This document shows, one piece after another, positions 14,575 to 24,000 of a stretch of DNA of 64,000 bases. The notes beneath the pieces were generated by a model. The model had not been told where the DNA came from, did not search any database, and saw only the letters and a list, made by a program, of their open reading frames with translations. The DNA lies in contig JAKFYD010000005.1 in assembly GCA_021731025.1 (NCBI GenBank), positions 1 through 64,000 on the forward strand, written 5' to 3'. The stretch is from Pseudobdellovibrionaceae bacterium. Lineage in GTDB: Bacteria > Bdellovibrionota > Bdellovibrionia > Bdellovibrionales > Bdellovibrionaceae. How positions within the stretch are numbered: position 1 is the stretch's first letter; every line of letters starts with the position of its first letter. A program made the position numbers and the translations under genes.

Positions 14575-15556
14575 CTTTCAAAATTGTGGCCGCGTGAATG
14601 GTGGTTTTAAAACTCTTGATTTTGAAAATAATCAATTCTCTCTGAATGCTTCGTTAGACTCCACGAACGATCCATTGGATAACTCAACTCCACAAAATCC
14701 TCAGCAGCAAAACCCGCCTCAACAAAATCCTCCGCAGCAGAATCCACCAGTCCAAAATGGACCTACGACAAGTCCACTTGAACCCGCAGGAAGCCAGAAG
14801 GCGCTTGATTGCAATATGCAAACAAGCACCTGCACTGGGCAAGTTTACGCTGGTTCTTTTCATGACTGGGGAAAAGAACTCTACAATAGCCCTGCCCCTA
14901 TCATTAGAGATAATAGTGAACCCAACAATGGTTATGTAGCTGATGCCTTCTTACCTTTGGGAAGTACCAGCGGTGGAAGCTTTATGGCTTGGTACAACAG
15001 CACCGGAACTAAAGAGATCTATGTTCGTGCACTTTTTAAACTTAACAGTGAATACACTTGCAGCAGCGTTGGAAAGAGCAAACTATTTTTTGGACGAAGC
15101 TATGAAAATCTTGCCGGTGGAACCATAACCAATGGAGTGTTTATATTCGGAGGCTGTGGTAAAACAAAAACATTCGAGTTTTCTCATAACACGGGCAGCT
15201 TAAACAACGTTCACGCCTGTGGAGGTGATAACATTGGAAATCTCTGTTTTAACAACCGAGGCTCCGGAAGTTTCCAAGCTGGAGAATGGGTCAATTTTGA
15301 GTTCTGTATCTCTGCCAGCACTTCACCAACGGCACGCAATGCCGTTGTTTGGTGGGCCGTCAATGGAACTATGGCAGGTGCTTACAATAACCTTAATTAC
15401 GGAACAAATGTCGTTAATGAATTTGTTTGGAATCAAACTTGGGATGGACATGGTAACGGAAAAGGATTTACGACAGACACCCATCAATACCTGGGACACC
15501 TTTATATCAGCGTCCCACCTGCAGGCGGCTGCAATGCAATCATGAATAAACGTTAA
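14549..15556 (+). CDS. lipoprotein with Q/N/P repeat linker and lectin-like domain, non-standard start
   Basis: The frame extends upstream of the first usual start (GTG 14594) through LFLTIVFSFQNCGR, a convincing signal with lipobox FQNC, back to a stop at 14474. That extension has no ATG, GTG, TTG or CTG; the best candidate is ATT at 14549 with GGAG just upstream. The mature protein has (QQNPP)-type repeats at residues ~45-65, then ~220 residues of strands with paired Cys (EIYVRALFKL, GEWVNFEFCIS, WWAVNG, YLGHLYISVP) resembling a concanavalin-like jelly roll. It overlaps the transposase end by 26 bases. Either it starts at ATT or its true start was lost when the RAYT arrived. Confidence 0.6.
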   Translation: MLFLTIVFSFQNCGRVNGGFKTLDFENNQFSLNASLDSTNDPLDNSTPQNPQQQNPPQQNPPQQNPPVQNGPTTSPLEPAGSQKALDCNMQTSTCTGQVYAGSFHDWGKELYNSPAPIIRDNSEPNNGYVADAFLPLGSTSGGSFMAWYNSTGTKEIYVRALFKLNSEYTCSSVGKSKLFFGRSYENLAGGTITNGVFIFGGCGKTKTFEFSHNTGSLNNVHACGGDNIGNLCFNNRGSGSFQAGEWVNFEFCISASTSPTARNAVVWWAVNGTMAGAYNNLNYGTNVVNEFVWNQTWDGHGNGKGFTTDTHQYLGHLYISVPPAGGCNAIMNKR

Positions 15557-16737
15557 AAATTCATGCTTGCGCGAAGCATGTAGATGCGATTTTCCACGGG
15601 AGTTTTGAAGGTCCCGACGTCTTCGCCGTAAGTGACAAGATCTAAGTTGAAGATCGAGAACATTGCGGAAGCACCGGCGCTTAAATATCCTTGGCTCAGA
15701 CCAACTCGGTACGAACCTTTCCACCAGCTGGTCATGGTCCAGTCGAATTCAAATCCCAAGTGCAATCCCCTCTTAACACTAAACTGAGGATGCATGATGT
15801 CCCGAATATCCATAACACCGCGACCTTTGAAAATAAAAACTTCGGGATATTCCCAACGAGAACCAATGTCTAAAACTCGATAAAGTTTTTCCGGCTTTTC
15901 AGACTGAGTTTTATTAAAAATTTTAAAAGTTCCCACGGTACCGCTATCAACGACATTGCGAAGAACCGCACCAAATGTTGGTTTCGCCCATCGCAAAATG
16001 GAATACCATTCATCAACAGGAATGTGAGGCTGATAAAGCATTCCCAAATCCGCATCAATAAAGAATCCTTCTTTCAGATCCGACGTCTTCACGAAATTAG
16101 AATCTGCAGCGAGCTCGATGAAACTCACTGATTTACTAAAAAATCCACGATTGATAAATTTTCCAGTCACACCCCAAGACACCTTCGCATTGTCGATGGA
16201 CTTCACCGTATCGGCGTAAGAAACCGCAACTGTTGTATCCACATAGGCTGTCGCATTGACGATGACGGGGTTGTTTGGGCTTAGCACTAAACTGAGATCC
16301 ATGGGAATTACGGCGACTCCCCAATTGGGTCGAACGAAAACTGCCGACGCAGGTGCAGCACGCAAACCAAAAGACTTTCCGTACTGAGATGTGATGGCAT
16401 TGGCCATATTTGTCTGTTTTTCGCTCTCAGTGGTTCCCGTTTTATTGGCAGTATCGATGTCTTTAACAAAGCTAAAAAAAGAAGAAGTGAAGTTCAGATC
16501 CAAAGACATGTTTAACTCTCCATCCTCGCGGAAAGCTAAGCCTGCAGGGTTGTAAAATATGGCTGAGTAGTCATTGGCTACAGCAACGAAGGCATCGCCC
16601 ATCCCCAAGGCTCGTGGAGCAATGTACTGATGATGAATGCCAAAGTTAACGGCTTCATTTTCATTCGCGGACCAAGCTGTCGTTGCGCTGGCGACAGTCA
16701 AAAAACAGAAAACAAAAGCCAGACCTCGATTTATCAT
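15553..16737 (-). CDS. FadL/PorV-like outer membrane beta-barrel protein (paralogue C)
   Basis: From the ATG at 16737 (GGAGG seven bases upstream) the protein begins with signal INRGLAFVFCFLTVASATTAWSA and the family signature RALGMGDAFVAVANDYSAIFYNPAGLAF, and ends YMLRASMNF with a terminal Phe. It is the third copy of this barrel family in 7 kb and is more like a typical PorV/FadL protein than the copies at 9650 and 11594. Unlike them it stands alone, converging with a 4-base overlap on the lectin-like lipoprotein gene. The substrate is unknown. Confidence 0.82.
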   Translation of the reverse strand: MINRGLAFVFCFLTVASATTAWSANENEAVNFGIHHQYIAPRALGMGDAFVAVANDYSAIFYNPAGLAFREDGELNMSLDLNFTSSFFSFVKDIDTANKTGTTESEKQTNMANAITSQYGKSFGLRAAPASAVFVRPNWGVAVIPMDLSLVLSPNNPVIVNATAYVDTTVAVSYADTVKSIDNAKVSWGVTGKFINRGFFSKSVSFIELAADSNFVKTSDLKEGFFIDADLGMLYQPHIPVDEWYSILRWAKPTFGAVLRNVVDSGTVGTFKIFNKTQSEKPEKLYRVLDIGSRWEYPEVFIFKGRGVMDIRDIMHPQFSVKRGLHLGFEFDWTMTSWWKGSYRVGLSQGYLSAGASAMFSIFNLDLVTYGEDVGTFKTPVENRIYMLRASMNF

Positions 16738-16793
16738 AGATCTTCCTCCAAAGTGCTTCACAAAAATTGTAGAAATAAATTATGCTTTTGAGT

Positions 16794-17435
16794 ATGCGTC
16801 TTTTCTATCTTTTGAATTTACTGACTTTTGTCGCGTGTGGGCTTCCAACTCTCGGTTTTTCTTCACCGAGGTCAGTGCATCGACCAGCACCGGTCAAGAA
16901 TCCTATTAAATCCTCTCCTGAGAACTTAGGAACTCCAATTCAGACCGAGCACCAGGGGGCAGACTCGATCCCAACATCAAAGAATTTTGAGGTCAAACCG
17001 AGCCACCACAAACTAAATCAGCTTAATTTAACATTTGATTCGGGTCGTTTTGTCGAAAGCGATGTAAATAAAAATATTTTAATCATGAGCTATAAAAGAA
17101 CGATATTGACGCTGGACGAAGCAGAATTGTCAGTAGGCTTTGGACTGAGTCCCCAGAATATCTCCCAGATGCAAATTGGTCAGAAATGGAACTGGCGAAC
17201 CTGGACCACAGATCAGGGCGAAGAATACCCTCTGTATTTTAATTTTAATATTTTGAATTACATTGATTCGTCACAAATGTTGGCTGGTCTTATCAATATC
17301 AATCACTTCAAGTTGCAATTCGCTTTCGGCGTGGAGCAACTGGAATTTTTCCATGAGAAATTCAGCGCCGAATTTGGAACTGCCTATGGCATTAACGGCT
17401 TTTCGTTTTCTGCTTCAATGGGCTGGAAATTTTAG
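16794..17435 (+). CDS. exported protein with C-terminal beta strands
   Basis: The N-terminus RLFYLLNLLTFVACGLPTLGFSS is a signal peptide; FVAC could be a weak lipobox. A disordered Pro/Ser/Thr-rich stretch to about residue 75 is followed by regularly spaced amphipathic strands (KNILIMSYKRTILTL, LYFNFNILNYI, KLQFAFGVEQLEFF) and the C-terminal FSFSASMGWKF ending in Phe, which suggests a small outer membrane barrel. An ATG at 16782 is an alternative start. It diverges from barrel C and is followed by a very long inverted repeat. The family is not recognised. Confidence 0.65.
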   Translation: MRLFYLLNLLTFVACGLPTLGFSSPRSVHRPAPVKNPIKSSPENLGTPIQTEHQGADSIPTSKNFEVKPSHHKLNQLNLTFDSGRFVESDVNKNILIMSYKRTILTLDEAELSVGFGLSPQNISQMQIGQKWNWRTWTTDQGEEYPLYFNFNILNYIDSSQMLAGLININHFKLQFAFGVEQLEFFHEKFSAEFGTAYGINGFSFSASMGWKF

Positions 17436-17449
17436 CTTTTAGTTTCTTA

Positions 17450-17561
17450 GTTTTTAAATTTACTTATTTTCCTTTTTAGAAACTCGCCATCCATGGCTGC
17501 CGGCTCTCGCCCTCCTGGCTCGCCGAGGTTTCTAAAAAGGAAAATAAGTAAATTTAAAAAC
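17450..17561. terminator. 34-bp perfect inverted repeat with GC-rich loop
   Basis: Bases 17450-17483 are the exact reverse complement of 17528-17561. The arms are AT-rich, the 44-base loop is GC-rich (CCATGGCTGCCGGC within it). It begins 15 bases after the stop at 17435 and the outer arm on either strand ends in a run of five T or A, so it can act as a terminator, but the stem is far longer than terminators need. A similar AT-stem, GC-loop structure lies at 23998-24074. Confidence 0.7.
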
Positions 17562-17736
17562 AAAAAATAAAATTTCGAAAATGTAATCATCTTGGACCGT
17601 ATTGGTCACTTCCTTGCTTTATAAACATATTGCTTGATCAGCTGAAAAGAGATCAATTTGGCTAACCGTAACTGTCAAACAATTTGACGCTTGCGTAGCT
17701 AAAAACGCGGTTCAATTTATGTAGGGAATTAAGGCC

Positions 17737-19605
17737 ATGAGAGCATTATTTGTTTTAACCTGGATTTTCTTGTTTTCGTTCAATCTCGCTCTTGCGGATT
17801 TGGGAGCGGAAGCTGAGCCAACTCATGTTGTCGCTCCCAACGTGCGCGAAATTTTGGATCAGCAGAACTTTTCGCCTGATGAAAAGGGAAATCAGGAAGT
17901 TGTACTTGGACAGAACAGTGCATCCGCCATCCCCACTGGAATTTCAAAAATAAACTTTGTTACTGGAAATCCCCTGGTCGGCGGAGGAGACACTACCGGA
18001 GGTTTCGGTGACGTTGCCGCAAATATAGTGTCTGCCTTAGCCTACAAACGTAATAATCCGGAAGCGAAGGTGACCGTTATTGTGACAAGCTACGCAGATA
18101 GAATACAACCTCAGATCCATACAACCAATGAAATTGTTAAAATCATGCTCCCTTCCTTGGATGCTTCCCAAAAATACAGAAAACAAACAACCGATGGAGT
18201 TGATTTCGTTTTTACGGATATTGATCCAAATCAGCTTTTTTCCACCGCCACTACAAGTGCACAGGATTTAAAGAAATTGAAAGAAACAATACCGAATGCT
18301 GATGTGTCCGTTCAATATTCAGCGAATAACTCTCCTATGCGGAGTATTTTAGAAATGAATTCAAGTTTGGCCTTCAGCTTTATGGAGCCAGGCAGCAGCG
18401 ACCTGTACATTTCCACTGTGAATAAATTAGCCGAGCATCATTACACTTTGGAATCGGGTCCAACAACAATGGGATATTATCTTCAAGAAAAACCAACTGA
18501 AAAGGATCTGAAGAATGATAGAGCTTTAGTCAATTCTTGGTTGAGTTCGACCGCTGGGATTCAAGTTACCGAAAATACAAAAATCGCCTACAGTTACTCT
18601 AAAGAATGGCAGGCTTCACAACTATATATTGAAGCCATCTCAAAAATTGCAAAAAAAGAGCCGAAGAGCCAAATTATTTTAGTCGTCAAAGATTTTAAAG
18701 AATTAAGCCTAAAAAATATCCCAAAAAATTTACGCATAGTGATTTCGAAAGGAATGACGGATAACTTGGTGAAAAGCTTTATCAGAGCAAGCCATTATTC
18801 TCCACTCATCACTGGCGATGTTTCGCTGTCCTACGGAATTAGCTATGCTCGTAGTAATAAATTATTTGTCTATGATTCACCTCCTTGGAAAGTCATGTCC
18901 GCGGAAGCGCTTCAAAATAAACTTCGAAACCGTTTTGAAAAATATCCAGAAAGTGCAGGACTAAAGAGAATTCAAAGAACTTTAAATAATATGTTCTTAC
19001 ATAATTACATTCCGAACGAACTCAACGAACCAAAGCTTAGAAACAAAGTTGCCAATGATTTAGCAGAAGCCTTGTTGGACACCTCTTCACAAGAGGTTAT
19101 TCATACTGAACTCGCGAAGTTGAAGCGGGGTTGGAATATTAATGATAATGTGAATAATTTAGTTAGACTGCATCAACTGTTTAAGAATGAACTCGGAAAA
19201 AGTAAGTTCAATTTTCAAAATATTGTTTTTTACCTGGCTTGGCTTCAGCACCATGGTGATTGGAATACTCTTATCAAGACTGCGCAGACTAAATTGCTCG
19301 ATAGCAAGTGGGTCGCGCACGAAAGAATTTATTGGGCTCTGCTTTTGTTAAAACTTGATCTGCCTTTTGGAACTGCAGAATCATCTGCACTTTTCGAATC
19401 TCTACATGGCCTAGAAAAAGGGAAAGTTCGCTCTGACTTTTACAAAGTTATTGCCACCTTTGCTGAGCAGGCTTCAATCCGAGATAAAATATTTAGTTTT
19501 AACACTCAAAAAAAACCTGCGTATGAAACGATAAAAAATAATATCCTAAATCAGATCACGACTCAGCAAAGCAAGCTCAGTTGTTCGCAAGTTTTTAAAA
19601 ATTAA
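17737..19605 (+). CDS. exported protein with possible GT-B glycosyltransferase-like fold
   Basis: The 622-residue protein has a clear signal peptide (LFVLTWIFLFSFNLALA). Around residue 75-110 a Gly-rich start (VGGGDTTGGFGDVAANIV) precedes a strand KVTVIVTSY, and later LITGDVSLSYGISYA then KLFVYDSPPWK recall the donor-side segments of GT-B enzymes such as EarP-type transferases (GD near the N-terminus; G-D/E-x-S and P-F-x-Y later). The resemblance is partial and no full active site can be assigned. The C-terminal ~200 residues are helical. An exported GT-B would be unusual and might act on prey or on the envelope; that is speculation. Confidence 0.6.
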   Translation: MRALFVLTWIFLFSFNLALADLGAEAEPTHVVAPNVREILDQQNFSPDEKGNQEVVLGQNSASAIPTGISKINFVTGNPLVGGGDTTGGFGDVAANIVSALAYKRNNPEAKVTVIVTSYADRIQPQIHTTNEIVKIMLPSLDASQKYRKQTTDGVDFVFTDIDPNQLFSTATTSAQDLKKLKETIPNADVSVQYSANNSPMRSILEMNSSLAFSFMEPGSSDLYISTVNKLAEHHYTLESGPTTMGYYLQEKPTEKDLKNDRALVNSWLSSTAGIQVTENTKIAYSYSKEWQASQLYIEAISKIAKKEPKSQIILVVKDFKELSLKNIPKNLRIVISKGMTDNLVKSFIRASHYSPLITGDVSLSYGISYARSNKLFVYDSPPWKVMSAEALQNKLRNRFEKYPESAGLKRIQRTLNNMFLHNYIPNELNEPKLRNKVANDLAEALLDTSSQEVIHTELAKLKRGWNINDNVNNLVRLHQLFKNELGKSKFNFQNIVFYLAWLQHHGDWNTLIKTAQTKLLDSKWVAHERIYWALLLLKLDLPFGTAESSALFESLHGLEKGKVRSDFYKVIATFAEQASIRDKIFSFNTQKKPAYETIKNNILNQITTQQSKLSCSQVFKN

Positions 19606-20201
19606 GAACCTTTGCTCAAAGAAATCAGAAGCTGATCCAGCTGCCACTCGAGATCAGCAAGATCTCCATGATTGCGAATAATGTGATGAGCGCCCTTTTC
19701 TTTTTCTGATAAAGGCAATTGTGCAGCCAAACGTCTTCGGATCTCTTCGTCGCTCCACTGATTGCGGCTTTTCATGCGCGCGATTTGATCGGATTCGTGA
19801 CTGGTCACCAACACGATTGTATCAAACTGAGATTCTAATTTTTTTTCAAACAAGAGAGGCACATCGTAAAAAGCGATCTTTTTTCCCTGCTGTTCTAATT
19901 CCGCTCGCAGGGATTTAATTTTTTCCTGGACCAAAGGATGAACTATACTTTCGAGTTGAAGCAAGTGAGTGGGGGATGAAAAAACAATCTCGGCCATTTT
20001 TTTTCGATCCAGTTCTCCGTTAGGGCCGAGCAAATCACTCCCAAAAACTTTAATTACGGTATTTAGTCCAGGTGTTCCTTTTTTGAGAACCTCTTGCGCT
20101 GCTAGATCTGCGTCCAGAACCGGAAATCTTTTTTTCCGCAATAGATTAGCGACGGTCGACTTTCCGCTAGCTAGACCTCCACTTAGTCCCACCCATTTCA
20201 T
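19602..20201 (-). CDS. coaE: dephospho-CoA kinase
   Basis: The protein catalyses the last step of coenzyme A synthesis, phosphorylation of the 3'-hydroxyl of dephospho-CoA. The P-loop GLSGGLASGKST is at residues 5-16, followed by VLDADLAAQEVL (substrate-binding DAD), the HPLVQ motif, and FYDVPLLFEKKLE, all standard for CoaE. I start at ATG 20201, preceded by AAAGGA; a frame reading to 20228 adds nine residues unlike the family. About 200 residues is the usual length. It converges on the upstream exported protein gene with a 4-base overlap. Confidence 0.93.
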   Translation of the reverse strand: MKWVGLSGGLASGKSTVANLLRKKRFPVLDADLAAQEVLKKGTPGLNTVIKVFGSDLLGPNGELDRKKMAEIVFSSPTHLLQLESIVHPLVQEKIKSLRAELEQQGKKIAFYDVPLLFEKKLESQFDTIVLVTSHESDQIARMKSRNQWSDEEIRRRLAAQLPLSEKEKGAHHIIRNHGDLADLEWQLDQLLISLSKGS

Positions 20202-20264
20202 ACTTAATCCTTTAGAAGCAAAAAACATTCGCCGATGAAGTGAACATAGAGGAAACCGGGTTTC

Positions 20265-22217
20265 ATGGCAAATAAGTTCGAAAAATTCGGTAAATACATA
20301 CTTTTAGAGAAGATGGCTTCTGGTGGTATGGCCGAGGTTTATTTAGCAAAATCGCCAGGTGCGAATGGGGTGACCAAATTTTTGGCCATCAAACGCATTT
20401 TGCCGCAGTATTCTGACAATGTCGAATTCATCGACATGTTTAAAGAAGAAGCGAAGATCGCCGTCAATCTCAATCACGGGAATGTGGTTTCCATTTATGA
20501 TTTCGGTGTTGAAAGATCACAATTTTATTTAGTGATGGAATATGTTGAAGGTCGAAACCTTCGCCAAATCATCAACGAGTTCAAGAAAAAAGATCATGTC
20601 TTCAGCGTTGATCAAGTTACATTTCTGATCAAAGAAGTTGCGGCCGGCTTAGATCATGCTCATCGCTGCATTGATGGAGCAACAGGAAAGCCTTTGAATA
20701 TCACTCATCGAGACATGAGTCCGCAAAATATTATGGTGAGCTTCGAAGGTGAAGTTAAAATTATCGATTTTGGAATTGCAAAAGCAGAAACACAAATTGA
20801 AGCCACTAAAGCTGGGACCCTCAAAGGGAAATTTGGTTACATGAGTCCCGAGCAAGCCGAAGGCTTCCCCATTGATTTGCGCACCGATATTTTTTCTTTA
20901 GGAATCGTGCTTTGGGAATTGCTCGCTAATGATCGCCTCTTCACGTCGAACAGCGAAGCTGCAATTCTTCGAAAGATTCGTGAATGCAATATTCCTCCGA
21001 TCCGAAAAATAAATCCGACCGTTCATCCTGAATTGGAAAGAATCGTGGCGAAAGCCCTAACAAAAGATAAAAATGTTCGCTACCAAACAGCGGCTGCATT
21101 TAATCGAGATCTTAACCGATTCTTAAACACTCAATATCCTGACTTTTCCCCAGAGGATTTCAGTGTCTTTATTAAAAATGCCTTTTCAAATGCCTATACG
21201 GATCAAAAAAATAAATTGGTCGAGTATTCCAAAGTGCAAATGGACACTCTTCCTGACAATGGTTCGGGTGATAGCAACCCAAATCAGGGTGCAAATTCCA
21301 ATCAAAGCGAAGCGGTTGAACACTCTTACAATGCCCTGGGGTTAACTTTACCGACAAATACAAATAACTCGCCTGTGGATTTAAAAACGCTCATTAAAAA
21401 CAAACCCGTGGATCCCAATACAGGAGTCACACGCCGGAAAACTGTGGTTAATGCCCAGCTACCACCGATGAGTACAATTTCAGGTTCGACATCACCGGGA
21501 GTTCCTCAGTACACATTCAGTGCTTCGAAGGTTCGCCGAACTGTAAAGCCTAAACAAAGTTCCAGCAGCAGCATGGTCGCTATAATTATCACTCTTCTTA
21601 TTGTTGGCGGCCTTGGAATGTACATCTACAAAAAACCACAAGATGGTTACGTTGAGGGCTCGTCCAAATCAAGCCCTTCGATTTCACCCGTCGAAAATAC
21701 TTTACATGCAGAGCCCAACAATCCAACGATCGCGGGCCCTGATCCTATTCCGCCTCAAGCTCCAAAAGCTAAAAAGGTATCGGCGATCGTTCGCATTTTT
21801 TCCGATCCTCCAGATGCTATGATCTTTATCGATGGATCCTTCACGGGATTTAAGACTCCTTATCAATTGATCAAACTCACGAATCAAGATTATCGTATAA
21901 AGTTGGTCAAGCAAGGCTACTTTCCTATCGAAAGGACCTTCAGTCTGAGCCGGCCTTCTTCGGTCTTGGATTACAGGATGGTGCCCGAACGCTGGGGTTA
22001 TATCAACCTTAACGTCATCAACGGGGGTTCAAAACCTATTGTTGAAATCGATGGAAAAGTGGAAGAAAAGAAAAAAGACACTTATCGCATTCCCGCTGGA
22101 GTTCCGGTCACCATTCGTGTTACCAATGAATTTTTTAATCTTTCCGCTTCGGAAACAATCACTGTGAATGAAAACCAAAAGAAAAATATCGAGCTGGTCT
22201 TAAAGTCGAATCAATAA
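20265..22217 (+). CDS. membrane Ser/Thr protein kinase with PEGA domain
   Basis: Residues ~10-275 form a Hanks-type kinase: glycine loop MASGGMAEVYLAK, ATP Lys43 in FLAIKRIL, catalytic THRDMSPQNIM (Asp150), IDFGIAKAE (Asp168) and MSPEQAEG. A disordered region is followed by one transmembrane helix (MVAIIITLLIVGGLGMYIY, ~437-457) and an exported PEGA domain (FSDPPDAMIFIDG, GFKTPYQLIKL) plus a further beta-domain. All catalytic residues are present, so it should be active. The acyl-CoA synthetase gene starts 1 base after the stop, implying co-transcription. The substrates are unknown. Confidence 0.92.
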   Translation: MANKFEKFGKYILLEKMASGGMAEVYLAKSPGANGVTKFLAIKRILPQYSDNVEFIDMFKEEAKIAVNLNHGNVVSIYDFGVERSQFYLVMEYVEGRNLRQIINEFKKKDHVFSVDQVTFLIKEVAAGLDHAHRCIDGATGKPLNITHRDMSPQNIMVSFEGEVKIIDFGIAKAETQIEATKAGTLKGKFGYMSPEQAEGFPIDLRTDIFSLGIVLWELLANDRLFTSNSEAAILRKIRECNIPPIRKINPTVHPELERIVAKALTKDKNVRYQTAAAFNRDLNRFLNTQYPDFSPEDFSVFIKNAFSNAYTDQKNKLVEYSKVQMDTLPDNGSGDSNPNQGANSNQSEAVEHSYNALGLTLPTNTNNSPVDLKTLIKNKPVDPNTGVTRRKTVVNAQLPPMSTISGSTSPGVPQYTFSASKVRRTVKPKQSSSSSMVAIIITLLIVGGLGMYIYKKPQDGYVEGSSKSSPSISPVENTLHAEPNNPTIAGPDPIPPQAPKAKKVSAIVRIFSDPPDAMIFIDGSFTGFKTPYQLIKLTNQDYRIKLVKQGYFPIERTFSLSRPSSVLDYRMVPERWGYINLNVINGGSKPIVEIDGKVEEKKKDTYRIPAGVPVTIRVTNEFFNLSASETITVNENQKKNIELVLKSNQ

Positions 22218-22218
22218 C

Positions 22219-24000
22219 ATGAATAAAAGAACCATCGTTGACGCCATCCTTGATTTTCCGAAACGCAATTCACATGCTGTCGCCGTTCAATTTAAAAAGC
22301 AAAAAAAATGGCAAACAAAAAGTTGGCTTGAGTACTATCAAGATATCAATCATTTTGGTTCAGCTCTTCTCCAGCAAGGGTTTAAAAAAGGCGAAAAAGC
22401 AGCGATTATGTCTAACACTCGTTATGAATGGTCCGTTGCCGATGCTGGGATCCTTTGTTGTGGTGGGGTCACCGTCCCCGTCTATTCGAACAGCACCGCT
22501 ACCGAGATCGAGTACATCATTAATCACTCTGAAGCCAAAGTCTTGATCATTGAAAATGACAATGGCCTGCGCGTTTGGAATCAAATTCGCTCTCACTGCT
22601 TAAAAATTGAGAAAATTATTTTGATGGAAGCTCGTCAAACTCTTCCTGAAGACTCTCACAACTGGTCTGATTTTTTAGAAATAGGGCAGAAGACCCTCGA
22701 GAAAGAACCTAATTTCTTAGTGGATCAGGCTCGCCAAGTTCAATTGTCTGATATGGCCACCATTGTTTACACCTCGGGAACCACGGGACTGCCCAAGGGA
22801 GTTGTTTACACTCACACGCAGATTGTGTCCGAGGTTAGCGAAGCCTTCCCACTTTGTGGAGTGACCGAAAAAGATATCTCCCTGAGCTTTCTTCCTTACG
22901 CCCACGTCCTTGGGCGAATCGAACATTGGGGACATCAATGGATCGGCTTTAGCATGGCTTATGCAGAAAGCATTGATCAGATTCGCAGCAACCTCAAAGA
23001 AATCAAACCAACAATTTTGGTATCGGTGCCACGAATTTTCGAAAAAATCTATTCGGCTCTTTGGGCCCAAATGGAAAATCAAAAAATCAAAGCAAAGGCT
23101 TTCGACTGGGCTCTGCAGATCGGATTGAAAGTTGGTGAACACAAACTCACCCGCTCGCAGGTGCCGCTTAAATTGTTAGGAGAATACATCCTGGCCGATC
23201 GATTGATACTATCGAAAGTTCGTGAAGCTTTTGGCGGGCGATTGAAGTTTTGCATCAGCGGAGGTGCTCCTCTGAGCGCCAATGTTGCTCTGTTTTTTCA
23301 TGCCTGTGGTGTCCTGATTCTCGAAGGCTATGGTTTGACCGAAACAACGGCTGCGGTGTGTGTGAACACTCCATTCAACTATAAATTTGGTTCTGTGGGG
23401 CGACCTATCGGTGATGCCGAAATCAAAATTGCCGACGATGGTGAGATTCTTGTTAAAAGTAAAAAAGTGATGAAAGAGTACTATAAGGATTCACAGGCGA
23501 CCTCACAAGTTTTGCACGAGGGATGGTTTGCCACCGGTGACATCGGGGAAATTTTGCAGGGTGGTGATTTAAAAATCACCGACAGAAAAAAAGATCTCAT
23601 TAAAACAGCCGGAGGAAAATACGTCGCTCCCCAAAAGCTTGAAAGTTTAGTAAAAACCTTTCCCTTAATTTCTCAAGTATTGATTCACGGTGATCAAAAA
23701 AAATACATTGTGGCTTTGGTTACCCTTGATCGTTCACAAGTTGAAAATATTGCGAAAGAAAATTCCTGGAGTTTTGAGAATTGGCAGGACCTAACTCAAA
23801 AGCACGAAATCTACGAAGCCGTTCGCCGAATCATTGCCGAAACAAACTCTCAACTCGCCAGCTTCGAAACCATTAAAAAATTTCTAATTCTGCCCGCAGA
23901 ATTCAGCATAGAAAACGGCGACCTAACACCATCACTCAAGGTAAAACGAAAGCACCTCGATCAAAAATACAAAAAAGAAATCGATTCATTGTACGAGTAA
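22219..24000 (+). CDS. long-chain acyl-CoA synthetase (AMP-forming)
   Basis: The 593-residue enzyme activates fatty acids to acyl-CoA through an acyl-adenylate. It has the adenylate-forming P-loop IVYTSGTTGLPKG (~183-195), the YGLTETTAAV motif, GWFATGDIGE and the hinge DRKKDLIKTAGGKYVAPQK, matching FadD15/FAA-type synthetases. It lies one base behind the Ser/Thr kinase gene, so the two are probably translated from one message and may be functionally linked. The stop codon TAA is the outermost part of a 22-bp inverted repeat shared with the convergent gene. Confidence 0.9.
   Translation: MNKRTIVDAILDFPKRNSHAVAVQFKKQKKWQTKSWLEYYQDINHFGSALLQQGFKKGEKAAIMSNTRYEWSVADAGILCCGGVTVPVYSNSTATEIEYIINHSEAKVLIIENDNGLRVWNQIRSHCLKIEKIILMEARQTLPEDSHNWSDFLEIGQKTLEKEPNFLVDQARQVQLSDMATIVYTSGTTGLPKGVVYTHTQIVSEVSEAFPLCGVTEKDISLSFLPYAHVLGRIEHWGHQWIGFSMAYAESIDQIRSNLKEIKPTILVSVPRIFEKIYSALWAQMENQKIKAKAFDWALQIGLKVGEHKLTRSQVPLKLLGEYILADRLILSKVREAFGGRLKFCISGGAPLSANVALFFHACGVLILEGYGLTETTAAVCVNTPFNYKFGSVGRPIGDAEIKIADDGEILVKSKKVMKEYYKDSQATSQVLHEGWFATGDIGEILQGGDLKITDRKKDLIKTAGGKYVAPQKLESLVKTFPLISQVLIHGDQKKYIVALVTLDRSQVENIAKENSWSFENWQDLTQKHEIYEAVRRIIAETNSQLASFETIKKFLILPAEFSIENGDLTPSLKVKRKHLDQKYKKEIDSLYE

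Noticed and set aside
17598-17609. CGTATTGGTCAC as a further repeat copy
   Set aside because: Two mismatches in twelve bases and no neighbouring copy; not distinguishable from chance.
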